Source: Solobacterium sp. (lineage in GTDB: Bacteria > Bacillota_I > Bacilli_A > Erysipelotrichales > Erysipelotrichaceae). From it: a DNA stretch of 64,000 nucleotides. Within the stretch, counting starts at the first letter, position 1. Every line of letters starts with the position of its first letter. Under the pieces are notes generated by a model. It searched no databases, had not been told where the DNA came from, and saw only the letters and a program-made list of their open reading frames with translations. Positions 16,855 through 25,763 of the stretch are shown here, piece after piece. The stretch covers positions 62,001 to 126,000 of the forward strand of contig JAFWEW010000032.1 in NCBI GenBank assembly GCA_017512725.1. Direction: 5' to 3'. Position numbers and translations under genes: made by a program.

Positions 16855-18150
16855 ATGATTGATCGGTATTCAAAACAGGAAATGCGGGATCTGTGGAGTG
16901 AAGAGGCAAAATTCAAGGCTTGGCTCGAAGTCGAAATTCTGATCGACGAGGCCTGGTCAAAGCTTGGCGAGATCCCGGAAGAAGATGTAAAGCGCATCCG
17001 GGAAAACGCATCGTTTGATGTGGACCGGATCCTTGAAATCGAGGAAACGACACATCACGATGTGGTCGCATTTACCCGCTGCGTCAGTGAAAGTCTTGGA
17101 GATGAGAAGAAATGGATCCACTACGGCGTCACCAGTACGGATGTTGTCGATACTGCCTACGGATACCGGTACAAACTGGCAAATGACATTCTGCATCAGG
17201 ATATTGTCACCTTCATGGAGATCCTGAAGGAGAATGCCCTCAAATACAAGGATACCGTCATGATGGGAAGAACCCATGGCGTTCATGCGGAGATCACGAC
17301 GTTTGGAATGAAGTTTGCGCTCTGGTATGAAGAGATGAAACGGAACCTGGGACGCTTTGAGCAGGCCAGAAAAGATGTGGAATGCGGCAAGATTTCCGGT
17401 GCAGTCGGAACCTTCGCAAATATCCCGCCGTTTGTGCAGGACTATGTCTGTGAACATCTCGGCATTGAAAGTGCTGCGATTTCCACTCAGATCCTGCAGC
17501 GGGACCGGCATGCCCATTATTTTGCGACCCTGGCGCTGATCGGTTCCACCCTGGAACAGATGGCTACCGAGATTCGTCACCTGCAGCGTACAGAGGTACG
17601 GGAAGCGGAAGAAAAGTTCCGCAAGGGACAGAAGGGCTCCAGTGCCATGCCCCATAAGCGCAATCCGATCGGTTCTGAAAACATCTGCGGCTGTGCCCGG
17701 GTGCTGCGCGGCTATATGATCACGGCTTATGAAGATATCCCTCTCTGGCACGAACGGGATATCTCCCATTCCAGCGCGGAACGGATCATCGCTCCGGATG
17801 CGACGGCGCTGCTGGATTACATGCTTGCCAGATTCGGAAATATTCTGAAGAACCTGACGGTATTCCCCGAAAACATGAAGGCCAATATCTGGAAGACCAA
17901 CGGCGTCATCTTCAGTCAGCGGTTCATGCTGAAACTGGTTGAAAAGGGCTGGAGCCGCGAACAGGCCTATGATACGGTCCAGCCGCAGGCAATCAAGGCC
18001 TGGGAAAACAATCTGGATTTCCGGACGCTGATGGAATCCCTTCCGGAGGTGACTGCAGTTCTTTCCAAAGAAGAGATCGATGACTGCTTTGATACGTCCT
18101 ATCATACGCACCGCATCGATGAGATCTATCACCGGGTCGGTCTGTTATAA
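16855..18150 (+). CDS. purB: Adenylosuccinate lyase
   Basis: The 431-residue enzyme converts SAICAR to AICAR and adenylosuccinate to AMP. Visible motifs are TTHHDVVAF (about 64-72), [16 protein letters not shown] (about 136-151, with the catalytic His) and the fumarase/aspartase signature [19 protein letters not shown] (about 261-279, with the catalytic Ser loop). Length matches the family. AGGAGA stands 9 bases before the ATG, and a TAAAAT box at 16822-16827 lies upstream. purA lies about 5 kb further along on the other strand, so both steps from IMP to AMP are encoded in the window, though in separate units. Confidence 0.96.
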   Translation: MIDRYSKQEMRDLWSEEAKFKAWLEVEILIDEAWSKLGEIPEEDVKRIRENASFDVDRILEIEETTHHDVVAFTRCVSESLGDEKKWIHYGVTSTDVVDTAYGYRYKLANDILHQDIVTFMEILKENALKYKDTVMMGRTHGVHAEITTFGMKFALWYEEMKRNLGRFEQARKDVECGKISGAVGTFANIPPFVQDYVCEHLGIESAAISTQILQRDRHAHYFATLALIGSTLEQMATEIRHLQRTEVREAEEKFRKGQKGSSAMPHKRNPIGSENICGCARVLRGYMITAYEDIPLWHERDISHSSAERIIAPDATALLDYMLARFGNILKNLTVFPENMKANIWKTNGVIFSQRFMLKLVEKGWSREQAYDTVQPQAIKAWENNLDFRTLMESLPEVTAVLSKEEIDDCFDTSYHTHRIDEIYHRVGLL

Positions 18151-18162
18151 AAGAATTCACGT

Positions 18163-18199
18163 ATGGGCGGTGGCTGAATGGCTGCCGCCCATTTATAAT
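18163..18199 (+). terminator. Long hairpin after purB, overlapping a -10 box
   Basis: ATGGGCGGTGGC (18163-18174) pairs fully, with two wobbles, with GCTGCCGCCCAT (18181-18192). The following TTTATAAT gives a short T run and also a perfect TATAAT box (18194-18199) that could start transcription of the 5'-nucleotidase gene. Confidence 0.6.
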
Positions 18200-18232
18200 G
18201 GGCTTAGACAAGAAGAAATGGAGACAATTGCT

Positions 18233-19696
18233 ATGAGTGAAACGAAACATCTGACATTGCTTCATTCCAATGATATGCATGGCGACTTTCTGGAAGAGGA
18301 GTGCGACGGCGTACGTACCGGCGGACTGGCCCGTCTTTCGGGGTATGTGAATCAGGTACGGGAAACAGATGAATCGGTCATATATGTGATCGCAGGGGAT
18401 ATGTTCCGGGGTTCGATCATTGACAGTGAATACCTTGGTCTTTCGACGATCGAACTGGTGAATCTTCTGAATCCGGATGTCACCTGTATCGGCAACCATG
18501 AGGTGGATTACGGCATTGCACATCTTCTGTTCCTGGAAAAATGCGCCCGCTTTCCGATCATCAATGCGAACCTGTTTGTAACACTGAATAATACCCGGCT
18601 GTTTACCCCGTTTCTCAACGTAACGGTCAACGGCATGAAGGTGCTGTTTATCGGGATCCTGACGGAAGAGGTCATAGCATCCACAAAGAGTGAAAAGGTT
18701 ATCGGAACCTTTATCAACGTCGATGAAGCAGCCCGGGAAGTAGCGGTTATCTGTGACAACTACCGGACCAAGGATACGGATATCACCGTGCTTCTGACTC
18801 ATATCGGCATTGAAGAGGACCGGAAACTGGCAGAACTTCTGCCGAAGGAACTGGGCGTTGACTTTATTGTCGGCGGCCACAGCCATACCTGGATGGAAGA
18901 ACCGGAGATCGTCAACGGCATTCCGATCGTTCAGGCCTATACCGGTACCGATCTGATCGGCCGGTTCGATATTGAATATGATCCGGAAGAGAAGAAGATC
19001 GAGAACTGGAAGTGGCAGAACGTAAAGATCAATGAACATACGGCGGAGATCGATCCGATCATGGAAGAGCTGATCGGCCGGTACAAGAATGAGACCGATA
19101 TCAAATACCGCCGTGTTGTGACCCGATTAAAGCGGAAGCTGACCCATCCCAGCCGGATCGAAGAGACCGAGATGGGGAACCTGTATGCGGATATGCTGCA
19201 GGATGAAAGCAGCTTTGACTTAATGATCATCGGAACCGGATCCATCCGGAAACCGGAACTCGGACCGATCGTCGAATATCAGGACATGCTGGAAAACACA
19301 CCGTTTGATGATGCCCTGTGGATGCTCAGTGCGACCGGCCCCCAGATGAAACAGATGATTACGTATATCTTCCGCGACGATGCCTGGGCTGGCCATACGG
19401 AGTTCTATCAGTATTCCAAAGGCATGAAGATCCGCTACCGGAAATCGACGCATGAATTTGAAGAGATGACATTCCATGGAAAACCAATCGAGGAGTATGA
19501 TCAGATCACCTTTGCCGTACAGAACTATCACTTCGTCAACTTCACGGAATTCTTCGGGGTCGATTTTGAGGAAATCAAGAAGAATTTCAAGCCAAGGATG
19601 GTAGCGACTTCCGTGAACAATATCATTGAGGAATATCTGTCCTCCCATCCGGGTCTCGACGGCAGGATCGAGGGAAGGATCGAGATCCTTGACTGA
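18233..19696 (+). CDS. Cytosolic metallophosphatase / 5'-nucleotidase (YunD-like)
   Basis: The 487-residue protein pairs a calcineurin-like phosphoesterase domain with a 5_nucleotid_C domain. Metal-binding motifs are HSNDMHGDF (about 10-18), AGDMFRGS (about 54-61), GNHEVDYG (about 88-95), LLTHIGIEEDRKLAELL and GGHSHTWMEEP (about 216-226). The C-terminal domain includes the substrate-binding GNLYADMLQ region. It lacks a signal peptide, unlike the surface 5'-nucleotidases, so it resembles cytosolic YunD. The start is the ATG before SETKHLTLLH, with GGAG 9 bases upstream. It probably hydrolyses nucleoside monophosphates and would complement the nucleoside-processing genes in the window. Confidence 0.88.
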   Translation: MSETKHLTLLHSNDMHGDFLEEECDGVRTGGLARLSGYVNQVRETDESVIYVIAGDMFRGSIIDSEYLGLSTIELVNLLNPDVTCIGNHEVDYGIAHLLFLEKCARFPIINANLFVTLNNTRLFTPFLNVTVNGMKVLFIGILTEEVIASTKSEKVIGTFINVDEAAREVAVICDNYRTKDTDITVLLTHIGIEEDRKLAELLPKELGVDFIVGGHSHTWMEEPEIVNGIPIVQAYTGTDLIGRFDIEYDPEEKKIENWKWQNVKINEHTAEIDPIMEELIGRYKNETDIKYRRVVTRLKRKLTHPSRIEETEMGNLYADMLQDESSFDLMIIGTGSIRKPELGPIVEYQDMLENTPFDDALWMLSATGPQMKQMITYIFRDDAWAGHTEFYQYSKGMKIRYRKSTHEFEEMTFHGKPIEEYDQITFAVQNYHFVNFTEFFGVDFEEIKKNFKPRMVATSVNNIIEEYLSSHPGLDGRIEGRIEILD

Positions 19697-19770
19697 TTGT
19701 TATTTGAACCGAATGAATGCTTTGATCCCGGGCGGACCCGGGATTTATGATTTTTAAGAAAGGAACCGGA

Positions 19771-20646
19771 ATGCATTTCGTTGACGCAAAGGGAATCCTG
19801 CATGGCAGCACCGGATTTCCAAGTATGAATATTTACCGCGGTTGTACCCATGGATGTATTTACTGCGACAGCCGCAGTACCTGTTACCAGTTCCATCATC
19901 CGTTTGAGGATATTGAGGTCAAGCAGAATGCCCCGCAGCTGCTGGAACAGACACTTCGTGCCAGACGAAACAAATGCGTGATCAAAACCGGTTCGATGTC
20001 CGATCCGTACATGCCATGTGAAGAAGCCCTGCGGATGACCAGGAGCTGCCTGCAGATCATCCTGAAGTATGGATTCGGGGTATCCGTTCAGACCAAATCC
20101 GACCGCATCCTGCAGGATATCGAGCTTCTGGAAGAAATCAGCAATACTTCAAAATGCGTCGTCGAGATTACCCTGACAACCTATGAAGATGCCTTGTGCA
20201 GGATCGTGGAGCCGAATGTCTCGGATACCTCACATCGGATCAAAGTGCTGCAGGAGATGAAAAAACGCAGGATTCCGACGATCGTCTGGCTGACACCGAT
20301 CCTGCCATTTATCAATGATACGGAAGAAAACATCCGGGGCATTCTGAATGCCTGCGCGGATGCCGGCGTTAAAGGAATCATCTGTTTTGACATGGGACTT
20401 ACATTACGGGAAGGGAACCGGGAGTATTATTACGCAGCACTGGACCGTCATTTTCCCGAATTAAAGGAACGCTATATCCGTACGTACGGAAATTCCTATC
20501 TGGTACCCAGTCCGGATTCGGAAAAACTGATGCGGATCTTTCATGAGACCTGTGAAAAAAACGGCATCCTGCACCGGCCGGAAGACTGTTTTGGCTTCAT
20601 GCAGGAAATGCCGAAGAAGTTTGAGCAGTTCACACTGTTTGAATAA
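19771..20646 (+). CDS. SPL-like radical SAM protein
   Basis: The 291-residue protein carries the radical SAM cluster motif CX3CX2C as RGCTHGCIYCDSRS (about 26-39). Other SPL-family segments are KTGSMSDPYMPCEEALRMTRSCLQIIL and VEITLTTYEDALCRIVEP. The family is named after spore photoproduct lyase, but most members are not proven DNA-repair enzymes, and no sporulation gene is nearby. The start is ATG 19771 (MHFVDAKGILHGS), with AAAGGA 6 bases upstream; an in-frame ATG at 19747 lacks an SD. It abuts cutC tail to tail with no spacer. Confidence 0.82.
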   Translation: MHFVDAKGILHGSTGFPSMNIYRGCTHGCIYCDSRSTCYQFHHPFEDIEVKQNAPQLLEQTLRARRNKCVIKTGSMSDPYMPCEEALRMTRSCLQIILKYGFGVSVQTKSDRILQDIELLEEISNTSKCVVEITLTTYEDALCRIVEPNVSDTSHRIKVLQEMKKRRIPTIVWLTPILPFINDTEENIRGILNACADAGVKGIICFDMGLTLREGNREYYYAALDRHFPELKERYIRTYGNSYLVPSPDSEKLMRIFHETCEKNGILHRPEDCFGFMQEMPKKFEQFTLFE

Positions 20647-21432
20647 TCAAAGATCAAATGGCTTTTCGTATTGTTCCTGCTTCAGCAGTTCATCATCTTC
20701 TCTGGTAAGCAGGGAAGGTTTTTTTCGGATGGAAGCACCGAGCACATCCATGACCGCCTGAATCCTGCGGGCATCCACTGCGGCATATTCGCCGTCATCC
20801 TGCCGCATCGACTTGGCCGTCATATGAAAACACCGGCACCCGCTGACCGACAGCAGCTGTACAACATTCTCTGAACCGATCCCGCAACCGGGCAGGATCT
20901 CGATTTCTCTGCCGTAACGTTCCTGAAGGGTTTTCAGCACCGGTGCCCCAAGCGGAGCGGTTTCTGCACATCCGCTGGTCAGCAGCCGGTCGATCCCGCA
21001 GGCAATCAGATCCTGAATGGAAGAATCCGGATCGTTTACCAGATCAAAAGCCCGGTGGAAAACGGCTGTTCTGCCATAGGAATGAATGAGTGCAACGAAT
21101 TCTTCTGTCCGTTTCCGGTCAACCGTATGATCCGGATTCAGAAAGCCAAAGACGATCCCGTCCGCTCCGTTTTCCAGCAGGATCCTAGCATCCTGTTTCA
21201 TCAGTTCAACTTCCTGTTCGGTATAGACAAAGCCGGCAGGGCGGGGCCGTACCATACACATGATTGGAACCGTACTTTTAGCCTTTGCCTGTTTCAAAGA
21301 AGCAATGGAAGGCGTCAGTCCGCCGAGTTCCAGTGCACTGTTCAGTTCGATCCGGTCAATCGGGAATCTGGAGGCAGTAATGACATCTTCGATTCCGCCG
21401 GCGCAGATTTCAACGGTAAACGCATGAAACAT
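20647..21432 (-). CDS. cutC: CutC family protein
   Basis: The 261-residue TIM-barrel protein begins VEICAGGIEDVITASRFPIDRIELNSALELGGLTPS and carries CMVRPRPAGFVYTEQEVELM, VFGFLNPDHTVD, HRAFD and LTSGCAETAPLG, all CutC hallmarks. The family is called copper homeostasis from E. coli genetics, but a direct role in copper handling is disputed. Length is near the family norm of about 245-260. AAAGGA lies 10 bases before the ATG. It is transcribed alone, opposite to the radical SAM gene. Confidence 0.9.
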   Translation of the reverse strand: MFHAFTVEICAGGIEDVITASRFPIDRIELNSALELGGLTPSIASLKQAKAKSTVPIMCMVRPRPAGFVYTEQEVELMKQDARILLENGADGIVFGFLNPDHTVDRKRTEEFVALIHSYGRTAVFHRAFDLVNDPDSSIQDLIACGIDRLLTSGCAETAPLGAPVLKTLQERYGREIEILPGCGIGSENVVQLLSVSGCRCFHMTAKSMRQDDGEYAAVDARRIQAVMDVLGASIRKKPSLLTREDDELLKQEQYEKPFDL

Positions 21433-21496
21433 ACAGGCTTTTCCTTTCTGATTCAGTTCTCTTATATGATACCTTAAGTAAAAGGAGTTTCCGATT

Positions 21497-21964
21497 ATGA
21501 GTATCCGGCGTGCAGAAAACAGAGATATCGGCAGACTGATTGATCTGCTTCATCAGGTACTGGAAGTACATGCCTCGGGCAGAGGCGATCTCTTTCAGAG
21601 CGGTAATACGAAGTACAGTGAGACGGAGCTTTCATCCATGATAACGGATGAAAACACTCCGATCTTTGTACTGGAAGATGAAACAGGAACGGTTCAGGGC
21701 TATGCGATGTGTCAGATCGAGGATTTGAACAATTCCAATATGGTAAAGCACCGGAATTTTTATATCGATGACATCTGCGTCGATGAAGCCTGCCGCAGAA
21801 AGCACTATGGCAACCGGCTGTATGCGTTTGCTAAGGAGTATGCAAGATCAATTGGTGCCTATCATATTACGCTCAGTGTCTGGAACTGCAATCCCGGTGC
21901 AGAGGCATTTTATGAATCACTGGGCATGAAGCCGATGAAGACCGTCATGGAGGAGATCTTATAA
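21497..21964 (+). CDS. GNAT-family N-acetyltransferase
   Basis: The 155-residue GNAT protein has motif A as IDDICVDEACRRKHYGNRLYAFAKEYARSIG (about 93-123), with the acetyl-CoA loop altered to RRKHYG, and a C-terminal WNCNPGAEAFYESLGMKPMKTVMEEIL. The substrate is unknown. AGGAG precedes the ATG by 7 bases. Its TAA overlaps the ATG of the nucleoside phosphorylase gene by one base (TAATG), so the two are coupled and may serve related functions. Confidence 0.85.
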   Translation: MSIRRAENRDIGRLIDLLHQVLEVHASGRGDLFQSGNTKYSETELSSMITDENTPIFVLEDETGTVQGYAMCQIEDLNNSNMVKHRNFYIDDICVDEACRRKHYGNRLYAFAKEYARSIGAYHITLSVWNCNPGAEAFYESLGMKPMKTVMEEIL

Positions 21965-22734
21965 TGCTGGATCGTTCGTTTGTCAGTGACAGCCCGGAAA
22001 TCATCACGCCCGAAATGAGTCTCCCAAAGTCCGCAAAAGAACTTGCGGCTCAGTTTCCGATGAAGATCTTTATTCTGATCTTTTCAAAGCTGCTCTATCA
22101 GGAACTGCTGGAACGGAAATGGACGGAGGTGCTTCATCCACTGCTGCAGATCGGCGCTGCCTCCTATAAAAACCCCATCTGCAGGGTAACCGATACGGAA
22201 ATCGGTCTGGCATTATGCGGCGTCGGTGCTCCGACTGCGACAGCCGTAGTGGAAGAGCTCCGCGTATTGTTTCCGGTTGAGAACATTATCGTGTTTGGCT
22301 CCTGCGGTGTTCTGCAGGAAATAAAGGAAGGGTGTTTTATTGTACCGGAAGAAGCCTTTCGCGATGAAGGGACGAGTTTTCACTACGCTCCATCATCCGA
22401 TTGGATCAAACTTTCCAATGCCAAGACAATTCAGAACCTGCTGGATGAAATGGATGTGGAATGGATCGGCGGAAAGACCTGGACAACGGATGCGTTTTAC
22501 CGGGAAACCGAAGAAGAAGCTGACCGGCACCGGAACGAAGGCTGTATCTGTGTGGACATGGAGGCCAGTGCGCTTCAGGCGGTATGTGATTTTCGCGGAC
22601 TGCAGATGTATCTGTTCCTCTACAGTGCGGATTCCCTTCAGGGCGGATGGCAGCGGCGGATCCTCGGTTCGCTGGAAACAGACAGCCGGATCCTGTCCTT
22701 CCAGCTGGCGCGAAAGATCGCGGAAAGAATATAA
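21964..22734 (+). CDS. Nucleoside phosphorylase (PNP_UDP_1 family)
   Basis: The 256-residue protein has the family's phosphate- and ribose-binding features: GVGAPTATAVVEELRVLF (about 89-106), IIVFGSCGVLQEIKEGCFIVPEEAFRDEGTSFHY (about 109-142) and CVDMEASALQAVCDF (about 197-211, with the ribose-binding Glu in the DMEAS motif). It is predicted to split purine or pyrimidine ribosides with phosphate; base preference cannot be read. About 35 residues at the N-terminus precede the usual fold. It is coupled to the GNAT gene by a one-base overlap. Confidence 0.85.
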   Translation: MLDRSFVSDSPEIITPEMSLPKSAKELAAQFPMKIFILIFSKLLYQELLERKWTEVLHPLLQIGAASYKNPICRVTDTEIGLALCGVGAPTATAVVEELRVLFPVENIIVFGSCGVLQEIKEGCFIVPEEAFRDEGTSFHYAPSSDWIKLSNAKTIQNLLDEMDVEWIGGKTWTTDAFYRETEEEADRHRNEGCICVDMEASALQAVCDFRGLQMYLFLYSADSLQGGWQRRILGSLETDSRILSFQLARKIAERI

Positions 22735-22770
22735 AAACATCGGCTGCCGTAATCACGACAGCCGAATTTG
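22733..22770. terminator. Bidirectional terminator between the phosphorylase gene and purA
   Basis: TCGGCTGCCG (22740-22749) and CGACAGCCGA (22756-22765) form a stem with one mismatch. Five A residues on the left give a T run for the minus strand, serving purA. Confidence 0.75.
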
Positions 22771-24054
22771 TTAAATCAGTTCGTTGAGGATGATGTTGCA
22801 GCTGCGTTCGGGACCGACCGATACAAGACAGATCCTTACGCCGCAGTATTCTTCGATGAACCGGACATAATTCTGACACTCGATCGGAAGATCTTCGAAC
22901 CGTCGGACCTCCGAGATATCTTCTTTCCAGCCCGGGAATTCCTTATACACTGGTTTTGCTTTTTCATAATCGGAAATGGAAGCAGGCACCGTATCGAACA
23001 CCTTGCCGTCTATCTCATAGCCGATGCATACCGGAAGGGTATCATAGCCGCTGAGGATATCGATCTTGGTAACCGCAAGATCCGTCATGCCGTTGATCGT
23101 TACCGCCTGCTTTACGACCGGAAGATCCAGCCAGCCGGTCCGGCGGGGACGTCCGGTTGTTGCGCCATATTCATTGCCGGTCTTTCGCAGCTGCTCACCG
23201 GTTTCATCATGAAGCTCGGTAATAAACGGTCCTTCACCGACTCTTGTGCTGTATGCCTTGGCAATACCGATAATGCGGTCCAGCTTCTTCGGACTGACAC
23301 CGGCACCGGTACAGACGCCGGCCGCAGTCGGAGAAGAAGAGGTGACATACGGATAGGTACCGTAGTTGATATCCAGCATATTGGCCTGTGCACCTTCAAA
23401 CAGAACGTTCTTACCGTCATCCAGTGCCTTATTGACCTTGTCTACCGCATCGATGATCATCGGCAGCAGGCGGGGACGGATCGCTTCAAACTGAGCGACC
23501 ATCTCATCATAGTCAAACGGCTTTCCGTTGTAGAGCTTTACGATCTGCCGGTTTTTCTTTTCGAGTATCGTTTTCAGCCGCTCCCGGAACACCTGCGGAT
23601 CTTTGAGGTCACAGACACGCAGACCGATCCGGTTGTATTTGTCGGCATAGCAGGGGCCGATACCGTTTTTGGTCGTACCGATCTTTCCGGCACCGGCATC
23701 GATCTCTTCCAGCTCATCAATATATTTGTGATACGGCATCAAGAGGTGTGCCCGGTCACTGATGCGCACATTGCTGCAGTCAAACCCCATATCCGCCAGC
23801 TTATCCATTTCTTCAAACAGTACAAACGGATTGACCACAACGCCCGGGCCGATCACGCACAGTGCGTCTTTGTTGAGAATGCCGCTGGGAAGCAGATGGA
23901 GGATCACGGTCTTTCCGTTAACAACGACCGTGTGCCCGGCGTTGTTGCCGCCCTGAAAGCGGACCACCATATCCATATGGGTGCCGAGAAGGTCAACAAT
24001 CTTTCCTTTTCCTTCATCTCCCCACTGACTGCCTACTACCACATAACCTGCCAT
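22771..24054 (-). CDS. purA: Adenylosuccinate synthetase
   Basis: The 427-residue GTP-dependent enzyme joins IMP and aspartate, the first step from IMP to AMP. The N-terminus VVVGSQWGDEGKGKIVDLLG contains the P-loop and the catalytic Asp. GNNAGHTVVV, GIGPCYADKYNRIGLRVCDL, the GAQANMLDINYGTYPYVTSS block and GATTGRPRRTGWLDL are all family signatures. The start was placed at MAGYVVVG because AGGAGA lies 9 bases upstream; nine further in-frame residues before it look untranslated. An extended -10 TGATATGAT on the minus strand (24085-24093) would give a leader of about 24 bases. Confidence 0.97.
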   Translation of the reverse strand: MAGYVVVGSQWGDEGKGKIVDLLGTHMDMVVRFQGGNNAGHTVVVNGKTVILHLLPSGILNKDALCVIGPGVVVNPFVLFEEMDKLADMGFDCSNVRISDRAHLLMPYHKYIDELEEIDAGAGKIGTTKNGIGPCYADKYNRIGLRVCDLKDPQVFRERLKTILEKKNRQIVKLYNGKPFDYDEMVAQFEAIRPRLLPMIIDAVDKVNKALDDGKNVLFEGAQANMLDINYGTYPYVTSSSPTAAGVCTGAGVSPKKLDRIIGIAKAYSTRVGEGPFITELHDETGEQLRKTGNEYGATTGRPRRTGWLDLPVVKQAVTINGMTDLAVTKIDILSGYDTLPVCIGYEIDGKVFDTVPASISDYEKAKPVYKEFPGWKEDISEVRRFEDLPIECQNYVRFIEEYCGVRICLVSVGPERSCNIILNELI

Positions 24055-24084
24055 AATTGCTATTTCTCCTGAATTCCGCATGTA

Positions 24085-24093
24085 ATCATATCA
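24085..24093 (-). promoter_or_regulatory. Extended -10 promoter of purA
   Basis: On the minus strand TGATATGAT is an extended -10 element, about 31 bases before the purA ATG, which has AGGAGA ahead of it. Confidence 0.5.
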
Positions 24094-24182
24094 CAAAGGA
24101 TTGTCCGGGGAGCGTCACACTGTAAAAGGACAGGTTCTTTTGTTAAAATGTGCGTGTTTGAGAAACAGGAGGTATCTGAATC

Positions 24183-25025
24183 ATGAGTGAAGTAAATTCA
24201 GGCAATTGTGATCATAACTGTGAAGGGTGCAGTGCCAACTGCGGGGAACGTACCAGTCCGCAGGATTTAAAGATTTCCCTGCATCCGCGCAGTTCGGTAA
24301 AACATGTGATCGGTGTTGTATCCGGTAAGGGCGGTGTCGGAAAATCCTTTGTGACAAGTCTTCTGGCATCGGAACTGCAGCGCAGAGGGCACCGTACAGC
24401 GGTGCTGGACGGTGATATCACCGGTCCGTCCATGGCAAAGGTATTTGGAATCAAAGAGAAGATGTATGGAGACGGCGAACTGGCATTCCCGGCTAAGACC
24501 AAGTCCGGTATCCAGGTCGTCAGTGCAAATATGATGCTCGACAGCGATGACCAGCCGGTCATCTGGAGAGGCCCGATCGTCGGCGGGGTGATCCGTCAGT
24601 TCTATCAGGAAGTATTCTGGGAAGACGTCGATTTCATGATCGTCGATATGCCTCCGGGAACCAGTGATGTACCACTGACCGTTTTCCAGTCCCTTCCGGT
24701 AGAGGGAATCATTGTTGTGACCTCTCCGCAGGAACTCGTCGGTATGGTCGTTGAAAAAGCCATCAACATGGCAAACATGATGAATATTCCGCTGCTTGGC
24801 ATCATTGAAAACATGAGCTATGTCGAATGCGGCAAGTGCGGGGAGCACATTGCCATCTTTGGCGAGTCCCATCTCGATGAGATCGCATCCAAATACAGTC
24901 TTCCGATCCTCGGAAAGATCCCGATGCGCGAAGGCTATGCGGCTGCAGGGGATCAGGGAACCATTGAAGATCTGGAAGTGCCGGAGATTAAAGCAGCTGC
25001 CGATGCGGCTGAAAAACTTGCATAA
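24183..25025 (+). CDS. Mrp/NBP35-type iron-sulfur carrier ATPase
   Basis: The 280-residue P-loop ATPase of the ApbC/Mrp family carries or delivers Fe-S clusters. The N-terminus has four cysteines in CDHNCEGCSANCG (residues 9-21), as in Nbp35-like members. The deviant Walker A is GVVSGKGGVGKSFVTSLLA (about 43-61), the Mrp signature is VDMPPGTSDVPL, and a CxxC in ECGKCGEH (about 219-226) should bind the bridging cluster. AGGAGG precedes the ATG, and TGTTAAAAT (24141-24149) is a likely extended -10. A two-component system follows 54 bases later. Confidence 0.92.
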   Translation: MSEVNSGNCDHNCEGCSANCGERTSPQDLKISLHPRSSVKHVIGVVSGKGGVGKSFVTSLLASELQRRGHRTAVLDGDITGPSMAKVFGIKEKMYGDGELAFPAKTKSGIQVVSANMMLDSDDQPVIWRGPIVGGVIRQFYQEVFWEDVDFMIVDMPPGTSDVPLTVFQSLPVEGIIVVTSPQELVGMVVEKAINMANMMNIPLLGIIENMSYVECGKCGEHIAIFGESHLDEIASKYSLPILGKIPMREGYAAAGDQGTIEDLEVPEIKAAADAAEKLA

Positions 25026-25079
25026 TTCACCGGAAGTTCACAAAGACGGATTATACTGCAGCAGAAGGAGAGAACGGAT

Positions 25080-25763
25080 ATGACCAAAATACTGATCGTT
25101 GATGATGAAGCAAAGATCCGCGAGATGATCTGCAAATACGCTGCCTATGAAGGGTTTGAGACCGATCAGGCAGTCGATGGCCTGGATGCGGTGGATCATT
25201 GCATGAACCATACCTATGATCTGGTGGTGATGGATATCATGATGCCGAATCTGGACGGGTTCTCCGCAGTCAAGGAAATCAAAAAGACACTGCCGGATCT
25301 GCCATTCATCATGTTGTCGGCACTCGGGGAAGAGTATGACAAGGTCCATGGTTTTGATCTTGGAGTAGATGATTATGTGGTTAAGCCGTTTTCTTCCAAG
25401 GAACTGATGATGCGCATCCATGCGATCCTGAAACGGACCCGTCCGGCAGCTTCTTCCGGTGAAATCTACCGGCTGAAGGATATGGAAATCGATTACGGTG
25501 CAAGAACGGTAACGATCCGCGGTCAGCGCGTCAATCTGTCGCCGAAGGAATATGATCTGCTTATCTATCTGGTGCGCAATGCCGGTATCGCCCTGACCCG
25601 TGAACAGATTCTCCATACCGTATGGGGTTATGACTTTTACGGGGATGATCGGACACTGGATACACATATCAAACTGCTGCGGAAAAATCTGGGGGATTAC
25701 AGCAGCTATATTGTTACCCTGAGAGGAGTCGGTTACCGTTTTGAAAAAGAAGAGCAGTCTTAA
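25080..25763 (+). CDS. OmpR/PhoB-family response regulator
   Basis: The 227-residue regulator has a receiver domain (1-120) with the acidic pair in ILIVDDEAKIREM, the phospho-acceptor Asp in LVVMDIMMPNLDG, Ser in MLSALGEE and Lys in VVKPFSSKEL. A winged-helix DNA-binding domain follows (about 130-225; LSPKEYDLLIYLVRNAGIALTREQIL... and DTHIKLLRKNL...VTLRGVGYRFE). AAGGAG lies 8 bases before the ATG. The kinase gene starts inside its last 23 bases. Target genes are unknown; the downstream rubrerythrin gene is in the same direction. Confidence 0.95.
   Translation: MTKILIVDDEAKIREMICKYAAYEGFETDQAVDGLDAVDHCMNHTYDLVVMDIMMPNLDGFSAVKEIKKTLPDLPFIMLSALGEEYDKVHGFDLGVDDYVVKPFSSKELMMRIHAILKRTRPAASSGEIYRLKDMEIDYGARTVTIRGQRVNLSPKEYDLLIYLVRNAGIALTREQILHTVWGYDFYGDDRTLDTHIKLLRKNLGDYSSYIVTLRGVGYRFEKEEQS

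Noticed and set aside
22768-24072. Long open frame antisense to purA
   Set aside because: purA has every catalytic signature. The antisense product resembles no protein and arises from codon bias.
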